Assembly (NCBI GenBank): GCA_037974335.1
Contig: CM075760.1
Location: 49,682,469 to 49,746,468 of the forward strand
Length of the DNA stretch: 64,000 nucleotides
Reading direction: 5' to 3'
Source: Prionace glauca
Taxonomy: Eukaryota; Chordata; Chondrichthyes; Carcharhiniformes; Carcharhinidae
The translations under genes and the position numbers were made by a program. The notes under the pieces were generated by a model, which worked only from the letters and a program-made list of their open reading frames with translations, ran no database searches and was not told the DNA's origin. Of the stretch, positions 22,210-31,658 are shown piece after piece; the first letter of the stretch is position 1, and each line of letters starts with the position of its first letter.

Positions 22210-22509
22210 CGACACCGTCTGCGCCCACTCTGTATGGCCTGGTCTCCCCCTGTCAGCAACAGAACTCCGGCGGCTCCATCACCTTCGGATGTTTGGCGAT
22301 GGATTACCTTCCAGATGTCTCCAAAGTGACCTGGAAGAAAAATGGGCAAACGGTCCCCAGTGGGTTTAAGACTTACCCATCAGTGAGAAACACGAAGGGA
22401 ACCTACACCCTGAGCAGCCAGTTAACCATCAGCGACTCAGCGGGAAAATGCCCCAGAATTGACTGTGAGGTTCAACACAACAGCTCAGCCAAGAGCATTG
22501 AAATACCAT
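22210..22509 (+). CDS. IGHM: IgM CH1 exon
   Basis: One hundred codons after the ctttcccag acceptor, starting ATPSAPTLYGLVSPCQQ. The domain packs against the light chain constant domain. Visible: the early Cys in VSPC that can form the light chain disulfide, the intradomain pair in ITFGCLAMDY and IDCEVQHN, the Trp in VTWKKNG, and an N-glycosylation site NSS. There is an extra Cys in AGKCPR. Donor t|gtaagt at 22509/22510; phase 1 to CH2. No frameshift or stop. Confidence 0.96.
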
Positions 22510-22647
22510 GTAAGTGTTATGGAGCTTGTGTGAAACAGGAACACTGTGGTTAACATGTAGGGCCTTGGTTATAACTCAGTTAAATAGATGTGCATCATTC
22601 GGCCCTCTGGATTGGTCCAGTTAGTGTCTATTGACTGCAATGAGTTA

Positions 22648-22862
22648 GAACATAGAACATTCCAGCGCAGTACAGGCCATTCGGCTCTCGATGTTGCGCC
22701 GACCAGTGGAACCAATCTCAAGACCCTCTAACCTAAACTATTCCAATGTTATCCATATGCCTATCCACTGACCATCTGAACGCCCTTAAAGTTGGCGAGT
22801 CCGCAACTGCTGCAGACAGGGCATTCCAAGCCCTTACTACCCTCTGTTGACAAATGTTTAAT
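22648..22862 (-). mobile_element. CR1-like LINE 3' fragment in the CH1-CH2 intron
   Basis: Starts with the reversed tail gaacatagaacattccagcg, then gtacaggccattcggctctc and gttgcgccgacc, matching the 3' end of the copy at 31659-34705. It stops just before the CH2 acceptor; its reverse open frame running into CH2 is coincidental. Confidence 0.85.
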
Positions 22863-22884
22863 TGATATGTTTTTTTTCCTGAAG

Positions 22885-23205
22885 GTCCAAAGCCTGAGCG
22901 TGTGATCCCTCCAACTCTTATCCTCACCGTGATTTCCAGTGAAGAAATCTCACACAGGAAATTCGCAATCATCGTCTGTTCAATCATCGATTTCCAGCCA
23001 GGGTCAATGGAAGTGAGTTGGCTGAAGAATGGGGAAACCACGCATTCAGGAATTGTCACCTCTTCCCCCTGTGAAGTGAACGGGAACTTCTCGGCCAGCA
23101 GTCGGCTGACAGTTTCCGCTGGGGAATGGTTCAGCAAAGCGGTCTATACCTGCAAGGTCACTCATCAAGAATTCACTCAGAGTCGGAACATCAGCGCATC
23201 TCAGG
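22885..23205 (+). CDS. IGHM: IgM CH2 exon
   Basis: One hundred and seven codons after the tttcctgaag acceptor: [20 protein letters not shown] onwards. Intradomain Cys pair in [11 protein letters not shown] and YTCKVTHQE, Trp in VSWLKNGE. N-glycosylation sequons at NFS and NIS. The first Cys is made by the CH1-CH2 splice (t|gt) and may form an inter-heavy-chain bond; a further Cys lies in SPCEVNG. Donor cagg|gtaag at 23205/23206. Confidence 0.96.
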
Positions 23206-23394
23206 GTAAGATACTCAAACACAGGACAACATATATCATTCTGATGTTAATCAGAATTAGGGATCTATTAAAGTTGGTACAAAGCATTGAACAACTTGTG
23301 AGTTATTGTCCTGTAGTTTGCTGCATTAGGACAATATCTCATTCAGAATTTCATCAGAAAAACAATTTTTTGTTATCCCTTCCTGAGATGTGCA

Positions 23395-23690
23395 TTTATT
23401 TCCCAAACCTGAGGGCACTGAAGTGTCACTCACGTTGCTGTGAATTTGGAGTCACATGCATGCCAGGCCAGATAAAGACAGCAGGTTGATTTTGGTAAGG
23501 AACATTTGTGAACTAGGAGGGGTTTTACAGCAATAGCTTCATGGGAACCATTTCAACTTTGAATTACACGTTTTTACAAAATTCAAATTTCACATTAGCA
23601 ATGATGGGATTCGAATCTGTGTCCCCAGAGTCTTGCCCTAGGTTATAAGTCCATTGACAACACCATATACCACTGCCTCCCCTTAAAAGA
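23395..23690 (-). repeat. Dispersed repeat in the CH2-CH3 intron
   Basis: Landmarks gttgctgtgaatttggagtcacat, in part gccaggccagataaagaca, and later gggattcgaatctgtgtccc and ataccactgcctcccc. Same family as 905-1180. Confidence 0.6.
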
Positions 23691-24121
23691 GTGCCCCCTT
23701 TCGGTTTGAAGCAATATAGTGAGTGAGGTGGCCTTGATGTCAGCTTGTTCCTGAGACAGCTGGTAAAATTTGGAGAGACAGTAGGTGTGAGAATGTTTCA
23801 TAGGTCACAGCACAGGGGTAAAATATTAGAAAGTGCATCCACCCTATTTATGAACCAACGGTCAGTACTTTTTCCTTGAGTTCAGGATGGTGTGTTTGTT
23901 TGGGAATTCTCCAATCCTGATTCATGGAAATGTTACCGCTGCTCCAATATTTAATACAGGGAATAATTCCATACAGCAAGCTGGCTTCCCATTCGCCATG
24001 GAAGGTGAAAGGCGAGAGTTAGAGATTGATATATTGAAGGCGACTTTGTCTCCTTCAGGCTGAAAACTGCTGTCTTGCTTCTGAAGGGGAACTGGGGCTC
24101 ATTTTCATTTCTCATTCACAG

Positions 24122-24430
24122 ATCCTCTCCCGTGCCTTGATACCACAGTGAAGATACAGCCACCACCAATAGAACAGGTCTTACTGGAGGCGACCGTGAC
24201 CTTAACCTGCATCATTTCTCATGCTCCTGATGGAGTTAACGTGTCCTGGATCCGAGACAGGAAGTATTTGAAATCAGAGATTGCCGAAAAGCCCGGAGCG
24301 GATCGTGACAGCGTGATCAGCAAATTAAGCATCTCCACACAAGCCTGGCTGAGTGCGGCTGTGTTTGAGTGCGTGGTGAGCCATCAGGATCTGCCGACTC
24401 CTCTAAGAACATCTATCCACAAGGAAACAG
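24122..24430 (+). CDS. IGHM: IgM CH3 exon
   Basis: One hundred and three codons after the ctcattcacag acceptor, starting [16 protein letters not shown]. Intradomain Cys pair in LTCIISHAP and FECVVSHQD, Trp in VSWIRDRK, sequon NVS. The Cys in DPLPC near the start is placed to form an inter-chain bond, by analogy with other mu chains. Donor acag|gtgag at 24430/24431. Confidence 0.96.
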
Positions 24431-24454
24431 GTGAGCTGAGAGATTGAAGCAATA

Positions 24455-24840
24455 AATGTAGGGTCAATGGCAGGGTTCTGAGCAATGTGGAGGAACAGAA
24501 AGATCCCGGGGTTCATATCCACAGATCTCTGAAGATTGCCACTCAAGTGGATAGAGCCGTGAAGAATGCTTAAAGTGTGTTAGTGTTCATTAACAGGGGG
24601 TTAGAGTTTAAGAGCCGTGGGGTTATACTGCAAGTGTACAGGGCCTTGGTGAGACCACATTTGGAATATTGTGTGCAGTTCTAGTCACCTCACTATAAGA
24701 AGGATGTGGAAGCATTGGAGAGAGTGCAGAGGAGATTTACCAGGATGCTGCCTGGTTTGGAGGGCAGGTCTTATGAGGAAAGGTTGAGGGAGCTGGGGCT
24801 TTTGTCCTTACAGCGGAGGAGGATGAGAGGCGAACTCTCC
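24455..24840 (+). mobile_element. CR1-like LINE fragment in the CH3-CH4 intron
   Basis: Plus-strand match to the region after the RT core of the copy at 31659-34705: gtggaggaacagaaagatc, gtgagaccacatttggaata, gagagagtgcagaggagatt and gaggaaaggttgagggagct. Several frame-disrupting changes show it is older. Another LINE tail (ttgggccgaatggcctgatt) lies at about 25008-25055. Confidence 0.85.
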
Positions 24841-25234
24841 TGAACTAAACGACTCTGGGCCGATTGATATTTTTCTGGGGAGTTTGATGTGTTGATGAGT
24901 GAAAAGTGAACTGAAGGCGATGTTATTGGGTTTAGATTGAAGAAGAAGGGAGGAGCCTGATGTGGAGCATCAAAAACCAGAAAACCAAAAAGAAAAAGTA
25001 GATCAGTTGGGCCGAATGGCCTGATTCTGTGCTGTAAACTTTCTGAATCTTTCCACTCCGCCCCCTCCTGAGTTATTTGAGAAGAAAATTGTGTTCACCT
25101 CCCCTCCAAGCTGCAAATCAAAAATGGGAAGAGTTAAAATCAGAAGCGAAGCACATTTTCCTGACATTTAACCTGTGGTTTCATTGTCTCCAGAACTCTC
25201 CAGTTTATTGACATTTATTGTACATTTTCTGCAG

Positions 25235-25626
25235 ATCCAAATCCGCGGGAACCGGTCGTCTCTGTCCTCCTGCCCTCGGCAGAAGATGTCTCCGCTCAGA
25301 GTGTCGTCTCCCTCAGCTGCTTAGTGAGAGGTTTCTCCCCCCGAGAGATCTTCGTCAAGTGGACCGTCAACGACAAGCCAGTGAATCCCGGGAACTACAG
25401 GAACACCGAGGTGGTGGCGGAGAACGGCGATAGCTCCTTCTTCATGTACAGCCTGTTATCCATTGCAGCAGAGGAATGGTCCAGCGGCGCTTCTTACTCC
25501 TGTGTGGTGGGACATGAAGCCATCCCCTTGAAGATCATCAACAGAACAGTTGACAAATCCAGCGGTAAACCCAGTTTTGTGAACATTTCCCTTGCACTGA
25601 TGGACACTGTTAATTCATGTCAATGA
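25235..25626 (+). CDS. IGHM: IgM CH4 exon with secretory tail
   Basis: Begins [20 protein letters not shown] after the ttttctgcag acceptor and runs 130 codons to TGA at 25624-25626. Intradomain Cys pair in [10 protein letters not shown] and YSCVVGHEA; Trp in VKWTVND; sequon NRT. The last residues, [20 protein letters not shown], form the secretory tail with a sequon (NIS) and a penultimate Cys used for polymer formation in IgM. Inside the exon, agcg|gtaaac at 25564/25565 is the donor for membrane mu; mammalian mu has its donor at the same place. Choice between the donor and the downstream poly(A) signals sets secreted versus membrane form. Confidence 0.97.
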
Positions 25627-25653
25627 GAGTCACTCACTTCCATTAAAAACTAC

Positions 25654-25668
25654 AATAAAAAGAATAAA
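25654..25668 (+). promoter_or_regulatory. Secreted mu poly(A) signals
   Basis: Two AATAAA hexamers, 25654-25659 and 25663-25668, begin 28 bp after the secretory stop codon. Confidence 0.85.
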
Positions 25669-26739
25669 AACATTTTCCTCTAACGATCAATGAAATACCC
25701 AATTGTTTAATTGGTTGTTTTTCAGTTTTACTTCCATATCTTTGATTTTGAGTCAGATATTTTCATGTCTCGGACCCAACATTGCTGAACCAGTGCTCCC
25801 AGCGGAGATAGACACTGGGTCAGGGATAGAGTAGAACACATTCATTACAGGATTCTGCAAAATATCTTCACTGACTTTCCTCCCGCTGAGGGGAAAACAC
25901 TCCGACATTTTTAACATGTCTGACACACAAACACAACATTTAGATCGCTGGGCCCTGTTTCTCTCATTGACCACCTCTTTAAGCTACTGCACCGCACCCA
26001 CTGGGAACTGAAGTGAGGGTCACACACAAAAAACATGGAGAAATATTCCCCCCATCGGATTGAGGGAGAGTGAAATTGTTAACATCCTGGATTCCCACTA
26101 ACCCAGCAAAGAGAGGGGAGGAGCAGTAGTTAATCCATGTCCCAAAACTTCCTCAATGAAAAGAGGAGGAATGTCATTATTTAATCCACTCACCTCTACC
26201 TCCTCAGTGGTTAGAACCATCAGGAACATTGTATCACCGGGTAGGGAGAGGGAAACTCTGAACTCACTCTCCTCCCTCTCCCGTGTTTGGAAGGGAACAG
26301 GTCTCTACTATAAGGACCCAGTTGCCAACAGTACAAATTAGTTTCCGGTTTACTTGCTACAGATTTTGAAGTATCGTTAACTTAATCATTGAAATATATC
26401 TATACGAATGCAACATAATTTAAAATGTCTCAACACTCTTGTTCCTGTTAACCATGTGCTGGCATTGATTTCCCAGAATACAAATTTAAACAAGTCATAG
26501 ATTCCTCCCCGGGTTTTAACTGTTCTGTCCCTGAGGTCTCTGAGATACATCAATGAATTATTTCATTCTCTCTCCTGATATCACTGTGCCCCTCACATGA
26601 AATACATTTCTACAGCAAAACATTGAAAATATGTTCCATTATTCGGCTTGTCTGGATTATATTCACTTCACTATGGTCGGTGAAACTTGGAGCAACAGTT
26701 AAAAAAATACACACACTGATAAAACTGCCCAAAACTGTC
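25669..26739. other. CH4-TM1 intron, proximal part
   Basis: No exon or familiar repeat was identified. The membrane-form intron spans 25565-28968. Confidence 0.5.
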
Positions 26740-26900
26740 ACAATTATACATACATACATAGGCGTACACACCCACACTCACACACTCTCACACACACTCA
26801 CACACTCATACACTCACTCTCACACACTCACACACTACACACACTGCACAAACACACACTACACACACTATACATTCACACACAATCACACACACACTCA

Positions 26901-26933
<33 letters not shown>

Positions 26934-27425
26934 TCACACACACATACACACACACACACTCACACATACAGACACACTACACACTCACACACTCATTCAC
27001 ACACTCATACACACATACACACACACACACACACGCATACACACACACACAGACACATGGACACAATTGCACAAATACACATACTCATACATATGCACAC
27101 GAATACAGAATGTAAATACACACACACAAACGCATACACATTCTCCCACACACAGAAATATAGACAGGCACATTCAAATACAGACACAGAATCTCACAAA
27201 TATACAATACACTCAAATACATACACAACAAAAACACAGATACATTCAGAAATACAAATGCACATTCACGGATCAGAAGAACACACAATATACGCACAAA
27301 CGAACTCAAACAAGCACGATCCCACAAATACACTAATGGACCACACACATACAAACAAAAATACATGCATACACAAATACTCTCTCTCCCTTTCTGTTTC
27401 GCTCTCTGTCCCACACGCATCATGC

Positions 27426-27461
<36 letters not shown>

Positions 27462-28420
27462 GCATGCACAAAGGGGCAGACACCCGCACACACAGACACG
27501 GACTTGTACAAGAAGGCACAAAACAAAACATGCACACAAATTATCAAATATGTACAAACGCATGCAGAACCGCATACAAACACACAAGTACACACTTACC
27601 TAAACATACGTGACTAGGTACACAGACACAAACACATACATGTGTACACACAATGCGGACAGATAACATGCATGCAGGTCCAAAACATACACAAACAGAT
27701 ACACACACTCAAACAAATGCATATTCTCACACGTTCTCGCTGAAATGAATACGAATATAGAGACCCACAATGTTATACACATTATCACTTATTTAGGGAA
27801 ATACGTGTAACAATATTAACACACTGCATATAGAGGAACAGAGAGCAAAACTTTTTCACACAAACATGTGGATGCAAACATTCACATGCTCATACAGAAC
27901 AGAACACCACGGGACACAATACTACACATGGAAACACAGGTATATACTGACACATTGTTATAAATAACTATCAACACGGATTTACATGCACTAACGTGTT
28001 AACAGATATACACACAAACACACGGAGAAACAGACACAAACAGAAAGGGAGGGAAACATTACTCGAGTGACAGAAATTCACACATTGAAATAGGCAGAAA
28101 CACGAGCACACGTTAAGAGTGGCATTAATAAATATACAGAGACTTCACACAATAATAGTCATATATCCACAATGTCTGAAGAATAAATTATACAAATTAT
28201 ACAAATTATCTACAATGTCTGAAGAATAAATTATACACACAGACACACAACTACACAAATCAACAAACACAGACAAATCAATCCCTCATACACACAGATT
28301 AACTCAGGACCAAAGATTAATGCATCTCAGGAAGTGTTCACACACATACACACACACACACAGTCTCACACATACACACACGCACACAGACACACACACA
28401 CAATCTTAAATATAAACGGC
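26740..28420 (+). repeat. AC-rich microsatellite tract in the CH4-TM1 intron
   Basis: About 1.7 kb dominated by acacac, with cactcaca at its start and atacacaca later. Near 28170-28235 the block aatgtctgaagaataaatta occurs twice. Open frames on both strands here are low-complexity artefacts. Confidence 0.92.
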
Positions 28421-28968
28421 AGGTAAATGATGAAAGTAAAATTTAAGTGTGAATTTGAATGGATATACGCACCGACAACTATCCCAATTCTCAAAACACC
28501 GCTAAACACGTTGAGAAACTGAATTAAGCTCATGATTTACGAAACATTTCCACTGTAAATAAGCAAAGATTGGAAATTACATCCCAGATCTTAAACAGCA
28601 GCATTCATAGTTTACAGATCAGTCACCATCTGTGGAAACAATCATTGACAGGGGAATGTTCCTCCAGATCAGTCAAAACATTCTTCAATAAGGGTTCGTG
28701 CCAAATAGTTCAAAATGAACTGATTCTCAAGAAAACACCTTCAGTGCTTTCTGACATGGACTCTCCAAGGAATACCAATAAGGATCAGATGTGAAAATAG
28801 TTATGGAGATTTGTTACTGAGTGTCCTGAATTTAACAGGAGATATACATTGAAAATTAGACATGAGAATGAATGAACAGTTTATAAAGGAGAACAGGGAA
28901 AAGAAAACAATGAGATTCCCTGGATAAATAAAGTAATCTAATTCCATTTCCTGGTCTCTGTCCCCTAG
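28421..28968. other. CH4-TM1 intron, distal part
   Basis: No repeat or additional exon recognised; it ends in the pyrimidine-rich acceptor ctctgtcccctag of TM1. Confidence 0.5.
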
Positions 28969-29096
28969 ACCCCACCGACCGCATCTGGATTGAAGACAGT
29001 GAGGATGATAACAGCAACATCTGGACAACCGCTTCCACATTCATCGTCCTGTTCTTCCTGAGCATTTTCTACAGCACTGCCGTCACTCTGGTGAAG
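28969..29096 (+). CDS. IGHM: IgM TM1 exon
   Basis: Forty-three codons when joined to the g left by the CH4 internal donor: an acidic extracellular linker [19 protein letters not shown], then the membrane segment [20 protein letters not shown] and TLVK. Polar Ser/Thr residues in the helix (SIFYST) are typical of the antigen receptor TM that pairs with signalling chains. Donor gaag|gtgag at 29096/29097. Confidence 0.96.
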
Positions 29097-29228
29097 GTGA
29101 GATGATTCAATTCACTCACATTTCAAACTGGCAGAATGGATTTGAAAAATCTCTCATTGTTTCACTGATTAAAAACATTAATGTCCCGCATCAGAAACAT
29201 CTGCTTCAATATTGCCTCTATTTTACAG

Positions 29229-29237
29229 ATCAAATGA
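29229..29237 (+). CDS. IGHM: IgM TM2 exon, coding part
   Basis: After the tattttacag acceptor the frame reads I K and stop. The cytoplasmic tail is therefore VKIK, the minimal tail length typical of membrane mu (mammals have KVK). The exon continues as 3' UTR. Confidence 0.9.
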   Translation: MK

Positions 29238-29683
29238 TGGGTTGAACTTTGGACGCTGAAGATTTCCCTCAGCTGATTATAAAGATCTCTGTACGGCTCA
29301 ACTACAATATCACCTCTCGGTGACTGTATCAGTAAAATTCTCCCAGCTTATCATTCTGAATCTGTAACTGAGGCTACCTTAGATTTTATTTCAGTTTTCA
29401 GTGTAAATTGTATGAGGCATTTTTGTTACAATGTAATTATGGTTAATAGTTTCCCCGGGGTTCAAGTTTCATGTGTAAATAAGAAACTTGTTTTATTTCT
29501 TATTCACATTTGTTAATTCCTCTTACTATTAATATCCTGTTTTCTATTTCTGGTGCATGTAACAGATGTCCAAATATTGACGGATTCCCTGTGCATGTGT
29601 TCTATTTTCAATGTAATGTTCGATCGTTATGTTCACTTGTCTAACTTAAAAAAATCGCTTTAAAATGTTCTCTGAATTTTTAA

Positions 29684-29700
29684 AATAAACATTGAATAAA
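29684..29700 (+). promoter_or_regulatory. Membrane mu poly(A) signals
   Basis: AATAAA at 29684-29689 and 29695-29700, about 450 bp after the membrane stop codon. Confidence 0.8.
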
Positions 29701-29715
29701 AATTTAACCATCTCT

Positions 29716-30469
29716 GGCTTGGCTTAATTCCATTGTCTAAGACCCACCAACTTCGTTCCATTTCCCTATTATAGGGTTTCCCCCATCTCCCACCCGCTCT
29801 CCCACTTTCCCAGACAGGCATTTCCCCCCAGACATGTATGGGATGTGGTTGAACTCAAGGCCCTTCCCTGAAAGAGCCACTGCGCCACCCAGTGATCCAC
29901 CCTTGTAAAAACACCTTCATCTCTGCCTTTTTCTGATAAAATCCAGAGACAGAATGAATGAACAAAGAGGAGACATCGGTGATTTCATTCATAAACTAGT
30001 CCGTCACTGACGAGTTTCAGATAATTCTAAACAGCAAAGGCTCTGCTTCATCAGAGGCCGATGCAGGACAGAGCTAGGCAGGAAATAGTTCCCTTTACAC
30101 TGCCCCTTAAAAACACTGTCAGAGTCCCTACAGCATGGACTAACAGAACAAATCTCTCTGTACATTGTCCGATGAAACAATTTCAAGACAGGCATACCAC
30201 AAGCTAGATAGAGAACACATACAGAACAGACGTGCAAACCATGAGGTGAAGCAAAGAGACTGAGGTGTATTTCACATAAGCACATTATCGATGACAAATT
30301 TCCAAATTGTGACGAGTGTTATGGGATAATTTGCAGAGTCCAATATTGTCTTTAACTACAGACAATATCAAACTCACGAGGCAGATAAACCTCCACAACT
30401 CTCCGCGCAGGAGCAAGGCGCGAAATACAGGTGTCAGTACAAGTGGACAGTGTCATGGACACTGCCAAG
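29716..30469. other. No gene recognised downstream of IgM
   Basis: Unique-looking sequence without a supported exon or a familiar repeat. Confidence 0.4.
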
Positions 30470-30835
30470 CCTCAGGCCTGAAGGGGGGCTGAGTAATGAG
30501 GGGTTTGTAGGGGGAGGGGGCTGACAGGAGTGGCTGAGGTGGGAGTGGAACTGAGTGGGCTGTCTAAGTGGTGAGGGATTGAGTTGGGATCCGATGGTGT
30601 GGGTGGTTGTGTGAGGAGCTTGAGGAGGAGGTGGCTGAGTGGGGATCTGAGGGGGACAGGGTTGAGTGGGGTTTTGAGGGTGGGGCGGGTGAGTGAGGAG
30701 TCTGCGGGGGGGGGGGGGGGGGAGGGGGGCTGGTGTGGGTGGGGTGCTGAGGGTGGGCAGGGCTGATTGAGGTGTCCGAGATTGAAAGAGGCTGAGTGGG
30801 TGTCTGAGGGAGAAGGAGGCTTCCAGAGGGTTATG
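30470..30835 (+). repeat. G-rich minisatellite, 3' of IgM
   Basis: Imperfect units on a gaggtggctgagtggggatct theme (about 20-30 bp each) with a run of about 20 G near 30706-30725. G-rich on the IgM coding strand; potential G-quadruplex DNA. Confidence 0.85.
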
Positions 30836-30940
30836 GGATAGGGTCTGGCTGGGACTATTGTGGCCCATTTGGACTGGTGCAGGCCCGATGGGCCAAATAA
30901 CTTCCTCCTGCACGGTTGTAATTCTATGATTCTATGATAT
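30836..30940 (+). mobile_element. LINE or SINE 3' tail
   Basis: gcaggcccgatgggccaaat then attctatgattctatgata, the common 3' end of shark CR1-type LINEs and their SINEs. Confidence 0.7.
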
Positions 30941-31086
30941 AAACACGGATTGCTGCTGATTAACACGGGATGGAATTGTCCTATCCCGCCCATTATGATT
31001 CCCATGGCAGGCGAGACACAGATCGTCTAAAAGTCCGATGACCTCATGTGGGGATTTTCTGGCATTGGAACAAACACGGCCGGAAA

Positions 31087-31658
31087 ATCATAGAGTGATT
31101 GAGGTTTACAGCATGGAAACAGGCCCTTCGACCCAACTTGTCCATGCTGCCTTTTTTCATCCACCGCTAAGCTAGTCCCAATTGCCGGCATTTGACCCAT
31201 TTTCATCTATCTTATCCATCTAACTGACATCATGTTTTTTCACTGTCAAAGCTGTACACACCTCTACTCCCTCTGGCACCTTTTCTAGGCACTCACTAAC
31301 CTGTGTGTGAAACAATTGCCCATCCAGACCCATTTGCATCTTCTCCTCTCACCATCGGGCCTATTCCCTCGAATTTTAGACTCCCCTACTTTTGGGAAAA
31401 GATATTGACTATCTAGCTGATCTGTGCCCCTCATTTCTTTGTAGACCTCCATAAGGTCAGCCCTATGCTTTCTACACAGCCGGGAAAAAGTTCCAGTCTA
31501 TCGCGTTTCTCCTTAAAACACAAACAATCAAGTCCCTACACCCTCCTAGTGAATATTTTCTGAACTCTTTGTAGTTTAATAATATCCTTCCTGTAACAGG
31601 GTGACCAGAGCTGTACAGAGTATTCCGAGTGTGGCCTTACCAATGTCTTGTACAACTT
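31087..31658 (-). mobile_element. Older CR1-like LINE, 3' part (split by a younger insertion)
   Basis: Reverse tail atcatagagtgattgaggtt, then acaggcccttcgacccaa, and a decayed RT-downstream region up to ccttaccaatgtcttgtaca. The same element resumes at 34711. The two parts are separated by the insertion at 31659-34705, flanked by AACTT on both sides. Confidence 0.8.

Larger units (their letters stand above)
10060..29237 (+). other. IGHM: Complete cluster-type IgM heavy chain gene, germline configuration
   Basis: Leader, VH, D1, D2, JH, CH1-CH4 and TM1-TM2 lie in transcription order with unjoined RSSs. This VH-D-D-JH-CH cluster is the known elasmobranch IgM arrangement. Four C domains, the Cys-containing secretory tail and the TM peptide identify mu rather than IgW or IgNAR. 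V-D1, D1-D2 and D2-J gaps between nonamers are each about 310-350 bp. All constant exons are open, donors are GT, acceptors are AG after pyrimidine tracts, and the splice phase is 1 at J-CH1, CH1-CH2, CH2-CH3, CH3-CH4 and CH4-TM1. It looks functional; expression cannot be judged from sequence. Confidence 0.97.

Noticed and set aside
22733-23137. Minus-strand 134-codon frame overlapping CH2
   Set aside because: Begins in a LINE fragment and runs by chance through the antisense of CH2.
26623-27617. 237- and 186-codon His/Thr-rich frames
   Set aside because: Products of the AC microsatellite in the membrane-form intron.
30434-31005. Pro/Ser-rich minus-strand frames of 159 and 177 codons
   Set aside because: Antisense of the G-rich minisatellite.
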